From NCBI GenBank assembly GCA_021823905.1, contig JAKALX010000128.1, positions 1 to 9,136 on the forward strand: a stretch of 9,136 nucleotides of DNA. Direction: 5' to 3'. Origin of the DNA: Chloroflexota bacterium. GTDB taxonomy: Bacteria; Chloroflexota; Dehalococcoidia; Tepidiformales; Tepidiformaceae. The position numbers and the translations under genes were made by a program. Below the pieces are notes generated by a model that searched no databases, was not told the origin of the DNA, and was given only the letters and a program-made list of their open reading frames with translations. Position 1 is the first letter of the stretch. Every line of letters starts with the position of its first letter. This document shows positions 1-6,416 of this stretch, one piece after another.

Positions 1-23
1 CCGGGGTGTACGCACGATATGGC

Positions 24-46
24 CTCATGACCAAAATGATCATGAG
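24..46. repeat. 23-bp inverted repeat downstream of the LysR gene
   Basis: A perfect 7-bp inverted repeat, CTCATGA (24-30) and TCATGAG (40-46), is separated by 9 nt. It lies in a short, locally AT-richer stretch beyond the stop of the LysR gene. The right arm overlaps the smaller palindrome ATGATCAT (36-43). There is no T-tract on either strand, so it does not look like an intrinsic terminator. It could be an operator for a gene left of the window edge. Inverted repeats of this size also occur by chance several times in 9 kb, so the functional claim is weak. Confidence 0.3.
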
Positions 47-80
47 TCTATACCTTACGGGCCACTAAACCGGCAGACTC

Positions 81-992
81 CTAGCGAGGCAGCTTGACGC
101 TGTAGATCGCGCCCAGCAAATCGAGAAAGGCCGCCATCGGTCCCGACTGCGGCTTGTTGCGCCGGTACATCACGGCGATGTCCCGCTCGACCGGCTCCGC
201 CGCCTCGATATGCACCTTGTGCAGCGTTCCCAGGCGAATCTCGCGCTCAACCGAGACCTCTGGCAACAGGGCGATGCCGAGGTTCGACTCGACCATCTTC
301 TTCGTCGCCTCGATCGAGTCCAGTTGCATCTGCTGGTGGGGCACGACGCCCAGCTCGCGAAAGAGCCCGAGGATCATCCCGTAGTAGCCCGAATCCCGGT
401 CGAAGAGGATGAGCGATTCTTCCGCCAGGTCGTCGACCGGCACGGCGCCGGCCTTCGCGTAGCGGTGCTGCGACGAAACCACCAGCACCAGCTCGTCGTG
501 GTAGAGGACGACTGTGCGCACGTCGGGGTGGTTGATCGGGCGTCCGAAGCCGATCTGGACGTCGTCGTCCAGCACCATCTGCAGCACTTCGTCGGAGTGG
601 CCGGTGCGGACGAGTACGTCAACGCCCTCGTGGTTGTCACAGAACGCTTTCAACAGGCGGGGGAGCACGTAGGTTCCGACGGCGGGGGCGGTGCCAATCA
701 TCAGGCGGCCGGCGGTGCCGTCCCGCGTCCCTTCGAGCACCATCAGGCCGTCGTTGAGGGTTCGCAGCACGCGCTGAGCGTATGGGAGGAACGAGCGCCC
801 GGCGTCGGTGAGCTTCACCCCCCGGCCCATGCGCTCGAACAACGCCTGGCCAACCTCGCGCTCGAGGGACTGGATGCGGTTGCTGAGGGAAGGTTGGGCG
901 ACATTGAGGAGCTCGGCGGCGCGGCTAAAGCTGCCGCAATCCGCCGCAGCGATGAAGGCATCCAATTGTGCGAGTTCCAAGGGATAGCTCAC
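81..992 (-). CDS. LysR-type transcriptional regulator
   Basis: This is a DNA-binding regulator of about 303 aa, the usual length for the LysR family. The N-terminal winged helix-turn-helix spans about residues 8-65 and contains the typical block GSFSRAAELLNVAQPSLSNR (20-39), followed by LEREVG and LFER. The rest is a periplasmic-binding-protein-like effector domain (about 90-300), with the family signs GTAPAVGTYVLPRLL near its start and SNLGIALLPE near residue 235. The style resembles CbbR/CysL-like members, but I cannot name the effector or regulon. The longest start is GTG at 992; an in-frame TTG at codon 5 (980) is an alternative, and neither has a strong Shine-Dalgarno sequence. A LysR-type box lies just upstream (1002-1016), suggesting autoregulation. 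The gene follows the korAB/CBS block on the same strand after 80 nt, so it may be partly read through from that operon or use its own promoter. Confidence 0.93.
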   Translation of the reverse strand: MSYPLELAQLDAFIAAADCGSFSRAAELLNVAQPSLSNRIQSLEREVGQALFERMGRGVKLTDAGRSFLPYAQRVLRTLNDGLMVLEGTRDGTAGRLMIGTAPAVGTYVLPRLLKAFCDNHEGVDVLVRTGHSDEVLQMVLDDDVQIGFGRPINHPDVRTVVLYHDELVLVVSSQHRYAKAGAVPVDDLAEESLILFDRDSGYYGMILGLFRELGVVPHQQMQLDSIEATKKMVESNLGIALLPEVSVEREIRLGTLHKVHIEAAEPVERDIAVMYRRNKPQSGPMAAFLDLLGAIYSVKLPR

Positions 993-1001
993 CCGGCTGC
1001 C

Positions 1002-1016
1002 ATAGTGAGGCGCTAT
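1002..1016 (-). promoter_or_regulatory. Candidate LysR-type operator (ATAG-N7-CTAT)
   Basis: ATAG (1002-1005) and CTAT (1013-1016) form an inverted repeat with a 7-nt spacer. This is the 4-7-4 geometry of the classic T-N11-A LysR box. The symmetry extends one more base pair on each side and then one further, giving CCATAG (1000-1005) and CTATGG (1013-1018). A third CCATAG half-site lies at 1041-1046. The box ends 9 nt upstream of the GTG start of the LysR gene. A possible -10 element, TATGCT on the minus strand (1022-1027), would put the transcription start within the box, as expected for autorepression. The -10 call is weak because no good -35 is visible. Confidence 0.5.
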
Positions 1017-1072
1017 GGGTGAGCATACGCGGTTGCCGAGCCATAGGCTAGCTCTTGGTATCCATCGGCAAG

Positions 1073-1603
1073 CTAATTAAAATAACGGCCCATCACCCAG
1101 GCCCACACATCGCGGCCAGTGAGCATCCCGGCCAGCTCGCCGTCTCGAACGATCGGCATGTGGCGGAAGCCTCCGACGCCCATCTTGTTGAGCGCTGCGG
1201 CCATCGGGTCGTCCTCGCGCAACACAGCCGGGTCGGGTGTCATGTATGCCTCGACCGGGTCGTCAAGGCGCTCGGGGGTGCCCGCGATCTTCTTGAGCAC
1301 GTCGCGCTCTGTGAAGATCCCCACGATCGCCAGGCCGGCCAGTACCACAACGGCGCCGCCAGCGTCCGCGGCCATCAACGCGACGGCTTCGCGGACCGTC
1401 GATCCCGCCTGGAGCGAGCGGGCGGGCGAGATGCGCACCGACCCGATCGGCAGCGCCAATTCGCTCTCACTGGCGAGCTGCGAGGCCGGCGGGACATCGA
1501 GGCTGGAGAGGTCCGCCATGCAGTTCTCGCAGGTGTCGGTACCCTCGATGTTTTCGGCCCCGCAACTGGGGCAAACCACGACATTCGACTGACCGATCGC
1601 CAT
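1073..1603 (-). CDS. Zinc-ribbon protein with tandem CBS domains
   Basis: The product (176 aa) has an N-terminal zinc ribbon and a pair of CBS domains. The ribbon is C11-x2-C14-x10-C25-x2-C28 (motifs CPSCG and CENC). A short linker is followed by CBS1 (about 58-107, ending GIFTERDVL) and CBS2 (about 120-173, with GMLTGRDVW). Both domains keep the T-x-x-D motif that commonly contacts the ribose of bound adenine nucleotides, so AMP/ATP or SAM sensing is plausible. The ribbon may mediate contact with a protein or nucleic acid. I chose ATG at 1603 because GGAGG (1609-1613) sits 5 nt upstream; a GTG at 1621 would add six residues without such a site. The gene follows korB by 57 nt on the same strand and is probably part of that operon. 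The ligand and partner are not known. Confidence 0.88.
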   Translation of the reverse strand: MAIGQSNVVVCPSCGAENIEGTDTCENCMADLSSLDVPPASQLASESELALPIGSVRISPARSLQAGSTVREAVALMAADAGGAVVVLAGLAIVGIFTERDVLKKIAGTPERLDDPVEAYMTPDPAVLREDDPMAAALNKMGVGGFRHMPIVRDGELAGMLTGRDVWAWVMGRYFN

Positions 1604-1605
1604 CG

Positions 1606-1614
1606 TCACCTCCA
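1606..1614 (-). promoter_or_regulatory. Strong ribosome binding site fixing the zinc-ribbon/CBS start
   Basis: The minus strand reads TGGAGGTGA followed by CG and ATG at 1603. The GGAGG core is 5 nt from the ATG, a near-ideal Shine-Dalgarno arrangement. It lies inside the longer possible reading frame that would start at GTG 1621, so it argues for the shorter protein. Confidence 0.7.
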
Positions 1615-1626
1615 CCAGCACGCCGG

Positions 1627-1662
1627 AGCCTGAGCTGCGCTTGCAAACGCGTTGAGCAGGCT
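1627..1662 (-). promoter_or_regulatory. Imperfect hairpin at the korB stop codon
   Basis: AGCCTG (1627-1632) pairs with CAGGCT (1657-1662), and weaker inner pairing is possible (GCGC with GCG around an 8-nt centre). On the transcript the hairpin begins at the korB stop codon and ends before the ribosome binding site of the next gene. No U-tract follows, so it is not a standard terminator. It could protect the korAB message 3' end or attenuate readthrough into the downstream CBS gene. The stem is short and interrupted, so confidence is low. Confidence 0.22.
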
Positions 1663-2698
1663 AACTTACTTCCCAGGTCTCGCCGCTCCGGAGCAGCGCG
1701 TCGAAGTCGGGCTTCTCCTTCGCTTTCGCGGCGTCGACCTGCTTCTGGACCAGCTCGTCGTAGGTGGGCGCTTCGACCGAACGAAACACTCCGATGGGCA
1801 CCGGGTAATTCGGATAGTCCATGCCAACCAGTATGTTCGCCAGCAGCGGGTTTGCCATCGTCGCGTCGTGGACGATGAGTCCGTCGTCACTCTCGGCGTC
1901 GTGGACAACCTCGGGGGTGAAGCCGTTCAGCCGGATTCCGTGCTCGCGGTTGTTCCCGAAGCGCATCGGCTTGCCGTCTTCCAGGAAGAGCATCCGCTCC
2001 TGGCGGACATCCTTCTCGGCGAAGGCCGCGTAGGCGCCGTCGTTGAAGATGTTGCAGTTCTGGTAGACCTCGACAAACGAGATGCCCTTGTGCTGCGCCG
2101 CCTTGAAAAGCGTCTCCTCGAGGTGCTTCGTGTCGCGATCGACCGAGCGGGCGACGAACGTTGCCCCGGCCGCCAGGGCGATGCGAATTGGATTCAGGGG
2201 CTGCTCGGTCGTGCCGTACGGCGACGACTTCGTGACTTTGCCGAACTCCGACGTTGGCGAGAACTGTCCCTTCGTCAACCCGTAGATGCGGTTGTTGAAG
2301 AGAACGACTGTCAGATCGATGTTGCGGCGCATTGCGTGCAGCAGGTGGTTGCCACCGATGCTCAGGCCGTCGCCGTCGCCGGTGACGACGAACACCTTGA
2401 GCTCTGGACGCGCGGTCTTCAGGCCGCTCGCGATGGTCAGGGCGCGGCCATGGATCGAATGGAATCCGTAGGTCTCGACGTAGTAGGGAAAGCGGCTCGA
2501 GCAGCCGATGCCGCTGATGAAGACGATGTTCTCTTTCGCGACATGGAGCTCGGGAAGCATCTTCTGCATCTGGGCGAGGATCGAATAGTCGCCGCAGCCC
2601 GGGCACCAGCGCACCTCCTGATCGGACACGAAGTCCTTCCGCGTGAGAACCGGGAGGTCACCGGCGAGGAGGCCGTTGGCGCTGACAGTGCTGGTCAT
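1661..2698 (-). CDS. korB: 2-oxoacid:ferredoxin oxidoreductase, beta subunit
   Basis: This is the thiamine-diphosphate-binding catalytic subunit of a cytoplasmic 2-oxoacid:ferredoxin oxidoreductase. With KorA it catalyses 2-oxoacid + CoA + oxidised ferredoxin to acyl-CoA + CO2 + reduced ferredoxin, in principle reversibly. The 345-aa length is normal. The [4Fe-4S] ligands are visible: CPGCG (C32, C35), GIGCSSRFPYY (C66) and QNC (C215). The ThDP/Mg motif runs from GDGDGLSIGG (107-116) to NN (135-136). ATG at 2698 is preceded by GGGAGG (2706-2711) and lies 3 nt after the korA stop, so the two are translationally linked. 2-oxoglutarate is the likeliest substrate, by similarity to two-subunit KorAB enzymes of actinobacteria and Hydrogenobacter. 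Pyruvate or another 2-oxoacid cannot be excluded from sequence alone. No ferredoxin-like subunit is encoded beside it. Confidence 0.96.
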   Translation of the reverse strand: MTSTVSANGLLAGDLPVLTRKDFVSDQEVRWCPGCGDYSILAQMQKMLPELHVAKENIVFISGIGCSSRFPYYVETYGFHSIHGRALTIASGLKTARPELKVFVVTGDGDGLSIGGNHLLHAMRRNIDLTVVLFNNRIYGLTKGQFSPTSEFGKVTKSSPYGTTEQPLNPIRIALAAGATFVARSVDRDTKHLEETLFKAAQHKGISFVEVYQNCNIFNDGAYAAFAEKDVRQERMLFLEDGKPMRFGNNREHGIRLNGFTPEVVHDAESDDGLIVHDATMANPLLANILVGMDYPNYPVPIGVFRSVEAPTYDELVQKQVDAAKAKEKPDFDALLRSGETWEVS

Positions 2699-2701
2699 GA
2701 A

Positions 2702-4609
2702 CTACCCTCCCGACAGGGCGCTGCCCTGTGGAAAATCGAGGACATAGGGACCGCGGAGCCCCAGCACCTCGTCGATCTTGCCCTGGATCTCGCGGATCTT
2801 GAACGGCTGACCGGAGATCTTGTTGAACGGCACGGCGTCCACCAGGAACATGCCGCGGATGAGGAGCGAGAGCTGGCCTGTGTTGAGCTCGGGGATGAGC
2901 ACCTTCTTGTAGCTCCGCAGCACGCTCTCGATGTTCGCGGGGAATGGGTTCAGGTAGCGCAGGTGCGCGGAGGCGACGCTCTTGCCCTGGCTTCGCGCTG
3001 CTTCCACCGCGCTCGAAATGGCCCCGTAGGTACCGCCCCAGCCGAGAACCAGCAGCTCTCCTTCGGACGGCCCGGAAACCTCGAGCGGCGGGATGTCGCG
3101 CGTCATGTTGGCAACCTTGCCCATGCGCGCGAGCGTCATCTCGTGGTGATTGCGGGGATCGTAACTGATGTCGCCGTTCTGTCCGGACTTTTCGAGACCG
3201 CCGATGCGATGCTCGAGCCCCTTCTGACCGGGAACGGCCCATGTCCGGGCGCCGGTCTCGGGGTTGCGCAGGTAGGGCTGCCAGCCCTCCACCGGCTTCG
3301 CGTATTCCCAGTCGAGCTTCGGGATATCCGAGAGCGACGGGATGCGCCACGGCTCGGAACCATTCCCCAGGTAGCCGTCGCTGAGAAACACGACGGGCAC
3401 CATGTACTTCAACGCCAGGCGAAACGCCTCGATCGCCATCATGAAGCAGTCGGCAGGCGTACAGGGCGCCACGATCGCGACGGCCGAGTCGCCGTTGCGT
3501 CCGAACATCGCCTGGAGGAGGTCGGACTGCTCGGTCTTGGTCGGCATGCCCGTGCTCGGTCCCGCACGCTGCACGTCGATGACGACGAGCGGAAGCTCGG
3601 TCATCACGGCGAGATTCAGTGCCTCGCTCTTAAGCGCGAGGCCCGGACCGCTGGTACCCGTCAGCGCGAGATGGCCACCGTAGGCCGCGCCGATGGCCGC
3701 GCCGATGGCCGCGATCTCGTCTTCGGCCTGGAACGTCTTCACGCCGAACGACTTCAGCTTGGAAAGCTCGTGCAGCACGTCCGAGGCCGGCGTAATCGGG
3801 TAGCTGCCGTAGAACAGCGGCAGTCCCGACAGGATGGACGCCGCGACGAATCCGAGCGCGGTCGCTTCGTTTCCGCTGATATGGCGGTAAGTCCCCGGGC
3901 GGACGGTTGCCGGGGCGACTTCGTAGCGGGTGTGAAAGACCTCGGTGGTCTCGCCAAAGGCATGGCCGGCGTAGAGCGCGCGGAGGTTCGCGTCGAGCGT
4001 CTCGGGCGAGCGGCCGAAGCGCTCTTCTGCCCACTTCACCGTCGTATCCAACGGCCGGCCGTAGAGCCAGAGGATCAGCCCGAGCGCGTAGAAGTTGCGC
4101 GACTTGAACTTGCCGGCCGCGTTCAGGGGCAGCCCTTCAAGCGCGAGCTCGTTCTGGCGCGTGATGTGGATGGCCACAACCTGGAAGCCGCGGAGGGAGC
4201 CGTCCTCGAGCGGGTTCGAAGTGTACGCTGCCTTCTTCAGGTTCGCCGGGTTGAATTCGTCCTCGTCGACGATCAGCAAGCCGCCAGGGACGAGGTCGCC
4301 GAGGTTTGTCTTGAGGGCCGCCGGGTTCATAGCGACCAGCACGTCGGGCTGGTCACCGGGGGTACGAATATCGGAACTGGAAAACGACAGTTGAAAGCCG
4401 GAAACACCTGGCAGAGAACCGGTAGGGGCCCGGATTTCAGCCGGATAGTCCGGCAGCGTGGCGATGTCGTTCCCGAAGACGGCCGTCGTCCGCGTGAACT
4501 GGGTGCCCGTGAGCTGCATCCCATCGCCGGAGTCGCCAGCGAAACGGATCGTGACGCGGTCGAGTTCTTCGACGACGTGCTCGGGCGGGGAGTGCATTTC
4601 CGTGGTCAT
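2702..4609 (-). CDS. korA: 2-oxoacid:ferredoxin oxidoreductase, fused gamma-alpha subunit
   Basis: This is the large partner of KorB, with gamma and alpha domains fused in that order. Residues about 18-200 form the gamma domain, with FAGDSGDGMQLTG (23-35) and LPDYPAEIRAPTGSLPGVSG. The alpha/pyrimidine-binding domain starts near 250 and contains YPITPAS (270-276), whose Thr is the conserved substrate-contacting residue of the family. It continues with QAEDEIAAIGAAIGAAYGG, GTSGPGLALKSE and RAGPSTGMPTKTEQSDL. A C-terminal transketolase-like domain follows. The length of about 635 aa matches two-subunit KorA proteins. The start is ambiguous: ATG 4609 (used here) lies 10 nt after the upstream CBS stop, while GTG 4627 would overlap that gene by 8 nt and add six residues. 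Neither has an ideally spaced Shine-Dalgarno sequence, so coupling to the upstream gene is likely. It is the second gene of the operon. No polyferredoxin or delta domain is present. Confidence 0.95.
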   Translation of the reverse strand: MTTEMHSPPEHVVEELDRVTIRFAGDSGDGMQLTGTQFTRTTAVFGNDIATLPDYPAEIRAPTGSLPGVSGFQLSFSSSDIRTPGDQPDVLVAMNPAALKTNLGDLVPGGLLIVDEDEFNPANLKKAAYTSNPLEDGSLRGFQVVAIHITRQNELALEGLPLNAAGKFKSRNFYALGLILWLYGRPLDTTVKWAEERFGRSPETLDANLRALYAGHAFGETTEVFHTRYEVAPATVRPGTYRHISGNEATALGFVAASILSGLPLFYGSYPITPASDVLHELSKLKSFGVKTFQAEDEIAAIGAAIGAAYGGHLALTGTSGPGLALKSEALNLAVMTELPLVVIDVQRAGPSTGMPTKTEQSDLLQAMFGRNGDSAVAIVAPCTPADCFMMAIEAFRLALKYMVPVVFLSDGYLGNGSEPWRIPSLSDIPKLDWEYAKPVEGWQPYLRNPETGARTWAVPGQKGLEHRIGGLEKSGQNGDISYDPRNHHEMTLARMGKVANMTRDIPPLEVSGPSEGELLVLGWGGTYGAISSAVEAARSQGKSVASAHLRYLNPFPANIESVLRSYKKVLIPELNTGQLSLLIRGMFLVDAVPFNKISGQPFKIREIQGKIDEVLGLRGPYVLDFPQGSALSGG

Positions 4610-4619
4610 GAGGCCGTTG

Positions 4620-5093
4620 CTAACCACCCTCTGGTCTCTCCATCACCTGGTGAGGGCGTGGAGGCAAATTGAGGACTTCCTCGGGATACGCTTCGGCAAG
4701 ATGCGTGAGCAGGTCGCCAAGCCGGATCAAGCCGGCGATTCGCCCGTCTTCGACGACGGGAAGCGTGCGGTAGTGGTGCTGCTGCATAATCGCTACCGCC
4801 TCGCCGACCGTCCGCGCCGGATCGACCGTGCGGGGGTTCCTGGTCAGCAAGCCGGCGTCGAGCGGCTGGTTCCAGTCGAAGCCGTCCTCCATGCATTTCG
4901 TCAGAACGTCGCGTTCGGTGAAGATGCCGGCGAGCCGCCCGCCTTCAACGGCGAGGACGCAGGATCGCGAACCGTCACGCATGAGAGCGACCGCGGCCCG
5001 TACAGGTGTCGAGGGAGACACAAACACCGGCTCTTCGAGCGGGAGCTCCTGCAGCGGCTGGTTCACGAACCGGCTGAGTCGCGAACGGTCCAT
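4620..5093 (-). CDS. Tandem CBS-domain protein, first gene of the korAB operon
   Basis: A 157-aa stand-alone Bateman-module protein. CBS1 covers about residues 16-66 and ends GIFTERDVL, keeping the T59-x-x-D62 nucleotide-contact motif. CBS2 covers about 82-130, with YRTLPVVEDGRIAGLI, but has R124-L-G-D127 where the Thr/Ser should be. The two sites may therefore differ in ligand binding. A C-terminal tail with EEVLNLPPRP follows and resembles other stand-alone bacterial CBS proteins. ATG 5093 has AGGGG (5098-5102) 4 nt upstream. The gene ends 10 nt before the korA ATG, or overlaps korA by 8 nt if GTG 4627 is used, so the two are almost certainly co-transcribed. Adenine-nucleotide sensing linked to KorAB is inferred from family and context. 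There is no catalytic domain and no membrane segment. Confidence 0.9.
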   Translation of the reverse strand: MDRSRLSRFVNQPLQELPLEEPVFVSPSTPVRAAVALMRDGSRSCVLAVEGGRLAGIFTERDVLTKCMEDGFDWNQPLDAGLLTRNPRTVDPARTVGEAVAIMQQHHYRTLPVVEDGRIAGLIRLGDLLTHLAEAYPEEVLNLPPRPHQVMERPEGG

Positions 5094-5254
5094 CGATCCC
5101 CTGATCTGGCTGCAAACTTGGGCGACGCATTCCTTGAGCCGCTCAGCCCAACATGATCCGAGTGTACCCCTTCGCCAGCGCTTGTGCAGCGTCAGGCGTC
5201 ATAGACTGTTGTAATAGCAATCAGCGTTGCAGCCGTACCCGGCGTCCGGCCGGC
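5094..5254 (-). promoter_or_regulatory. Upstream region likely to contain the korAB operon promoter
   Basis: This 161-nt non-coding stretch separates the stop of the acuI-like gene from the first CBS gene on the same strand. It is the natural place for the operon promoter. One acceptable minus-strand -10 hexamer is TACACT (5161-5166), but I see no convincing -35 at 16-18 nt from it. No clear intrinsic terminator for acuI is visible either, so readthrough is possible. I found no small gene or repeat here. Confidence 0.3.
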
Positions 5255-6250
5255 TCAACTTCCCGCGAGGCGTACGAGCGTGCGCCCGCGGACGCGGCCT
5301 TCAAGAATGGACGCGGCGACGGGCTGGATCCCGTCAAGCCCGGTCTCGACGGCGATTGACTCCAGGAGGCCGTGGGGCTTGAGATCCGCCGCCAGCCGCT
5401 GCCAGACCGTCAGGCGCCGCTCCATCGGACATTGGACTGAGTCGATCCCAAGCAGGTTCACGCCGCGCAGGATGAAGGGGAGCACCGTCGTACTCACGGC
5501 GGTCCCGCCGGCTAGCCCCGAAAGCGCGATCGAACCGCCATACTTCGTCGAACGCACCAGATATGCGGTCGTCGCACCGCCCACCGGATCGACGGCGGCC
5601 GCCCAGCGCTCGGACTCGAGCGGTCGCGTGCTCTCGGCGCTCACGTCGGCGCGAGAGAGGATTTCGCTGGCGCCCAGGTCCCGCAAGAACTGATGCTCGG
5701 TCTCCTTGCCGGTGCTCCCCGCGACGGTGTACCCGAGCTGCGCGAGCATGCTCACGGCGGTGCTGCCCACGCCCCCGGTGGCGCCGGTGACCAGCACCGT
5801 TCCGTTGCCCGGCCGCAGGCCGTTGTTCTCGAGCGCCTCGATGGAAAGGGCGGCGGTCAGGCCGGCCGTGCCGATCGCCATCGCCTCCTTCGTCGTCAGA
5901 CCGGCGGGGAGCGGCACCACCCAGTCACCGGGCACCCGCGCCAGCTCGGCGAACCCACCAGGATGGGCGACGCCAAGGTCGAAGCCGGTCACCAGCACCT
6001 TCTGGCCGGTCCGGAAGCGGCCGTCGGTTGAGGTGGTCACCTCGCCAGCAAGGTCGATGCCCGGGACCATCGGGAACGAGCGGAGAATCCGCCCGGCGGG
6101 AGTAAGCGCGAGCCCGTCCTTGTAGTTCACGCTCGACCACTCCACGCGGATCGTCACCTCGCCAGGAGGAAGGTTCGCTTCGTCCAGGACCCGAACTTCG
6201 ACGTTGTAGCGATCGTCCACACGATCGACAACCAGGGCGCGATAGGACAT
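5255..6250 (-). CDS. acuI: AcuI/YhdH-family zinc-independent alcohol dehydrogenase-like reductase
   Basis: An NADPH-dependent medium-chain dehydrogenase/reductase of 331 aa. The family's best-known member, AcuI (E. coli YhdH), reduces acryloyl-CoA to propionyl-CoA in the cytoplasm. The family signature is strong: NYKDGLAL (42-49), VPGIDLAGEV (62-71), GGFAELARVPGDWVVPLP (98-115), AMAIGTAG (123-130) and the nucleotide-binding loop TGATGGVG (155-162). The zinc ligands of alcohol dehydrogenases are absent, as expected. A longer in-frame extension to 6634 exists, but it is non-homologous and overlaps the divergent gene. ATG 6250 matches the family N-terminus and has GGAG (6259-6262) 8 nt upstream. 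The gene reads towards the korAB block but is separated from it by 161 nt. Acryloyl-CoA as the substrate is inferred from the family; other enoyl-CoA or quinone substrates are possible. Confidence 0.88.
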   Translation of the reverse strand: MSYRALVVDRVDDRYNVEVRVLDEANLPPGEVTIRVEWSSVNYKDGLALTPAGRILRSFPMVPGIDLAGEVTTSTDGRFRTGQKVLVTGFDLGVAHPGGFAELARVPGDWVVPLPAGLTTKEAMAIGTAGLTAALSIEALENNGLRPGNGTVLVTGATGGVGSTAVSMLAQLGYTVAGSTGKETEHQFLRDLGASEILSRADVSAESTRPLESERWAAAVDPVGGATTAYLVRSTKYGGSIALSGLAGGTAVSTTVLPFILRGVNLLGIDSVQCPMERRLTVWQRLAADLKPHGLLESIAVETGLDGIQPVAASILEGRVRGRTLVRLAGS

Positions 6251-6416
6251 GGCTGCAGCTCCACGGCGTGATGCGCTAAGCGTGCCCGCGCTTCTGTGTT
6301 GAAGCAATGCGGCGCAGGGGCTCAGGGAAACGGCGGCACGCCGGCTGCCGTTCCCCAATCCCAAATCACAAGCCGAACTTCGAGTATCCTGCCCCGAGCA
6401 GCATGGTGATTCACGA
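6251..6416. promoter_or_regulatory. Divergent intergenic region between acuI-like and glycosyltransferase genes
   Basis: This 166-nt region must supply both divergent genes. On the plus strand TATCCT (6385-6390) is a possible -10 about 27 nt before the glycosyltransferase ATG, but no recognisable -35 accompanies it. The main structure is the long hairpin at 6325-6356, listed separately. I see no small gene here. Confidence 0.4.
6325..6356. repeat. Long hairpin in the divergent promoter region
   Basis: GGGAAACGGCGGC (6325-6337) faces GCTGCCGTTCCCC (6344-6356) across the 6-nt loop ACGCCG. The 13-bp stem has one A-C mismatch and one G-T wobble. It sits 60 nt before the glycosyltransferase start and 74 nt from the acuI-like start. 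On the plus strand AATCCC follows, and no T-tract is seen on either strand, so it is not a textbook terminator. It could be an operator for a dimeric regulator, a 5' UTR structure, or an insulator between the divergent units. Confidence 0.5.

Noticed and set aside
210..1022. A plus-strand open frame of 270 codons antisense to the LysR gene
   Set aside because: Low-complexity, His/Val/Ala-rich translation without motifs; the LysR gene on the opposite strand is unambiguous.
3686..3715. Local direct repetition GCCGATGGCCGC within korA
   Set aside because: It encodes the Ala/Gly/Ile run of the conserved alpha-domain helix (AAIGAAIGAAYGG), so coding constraint explains it.
1652..4672. A plus-strand open frame of about 1006 codons antisense to korB and korA
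   Set aside because: It is an antisense shadow produced by strong GC codon bias in korAB. Its translation is rich in Arg, His, Asp and Val, with no recognisable domain, and it spans two genes with clear homology on the other strand.
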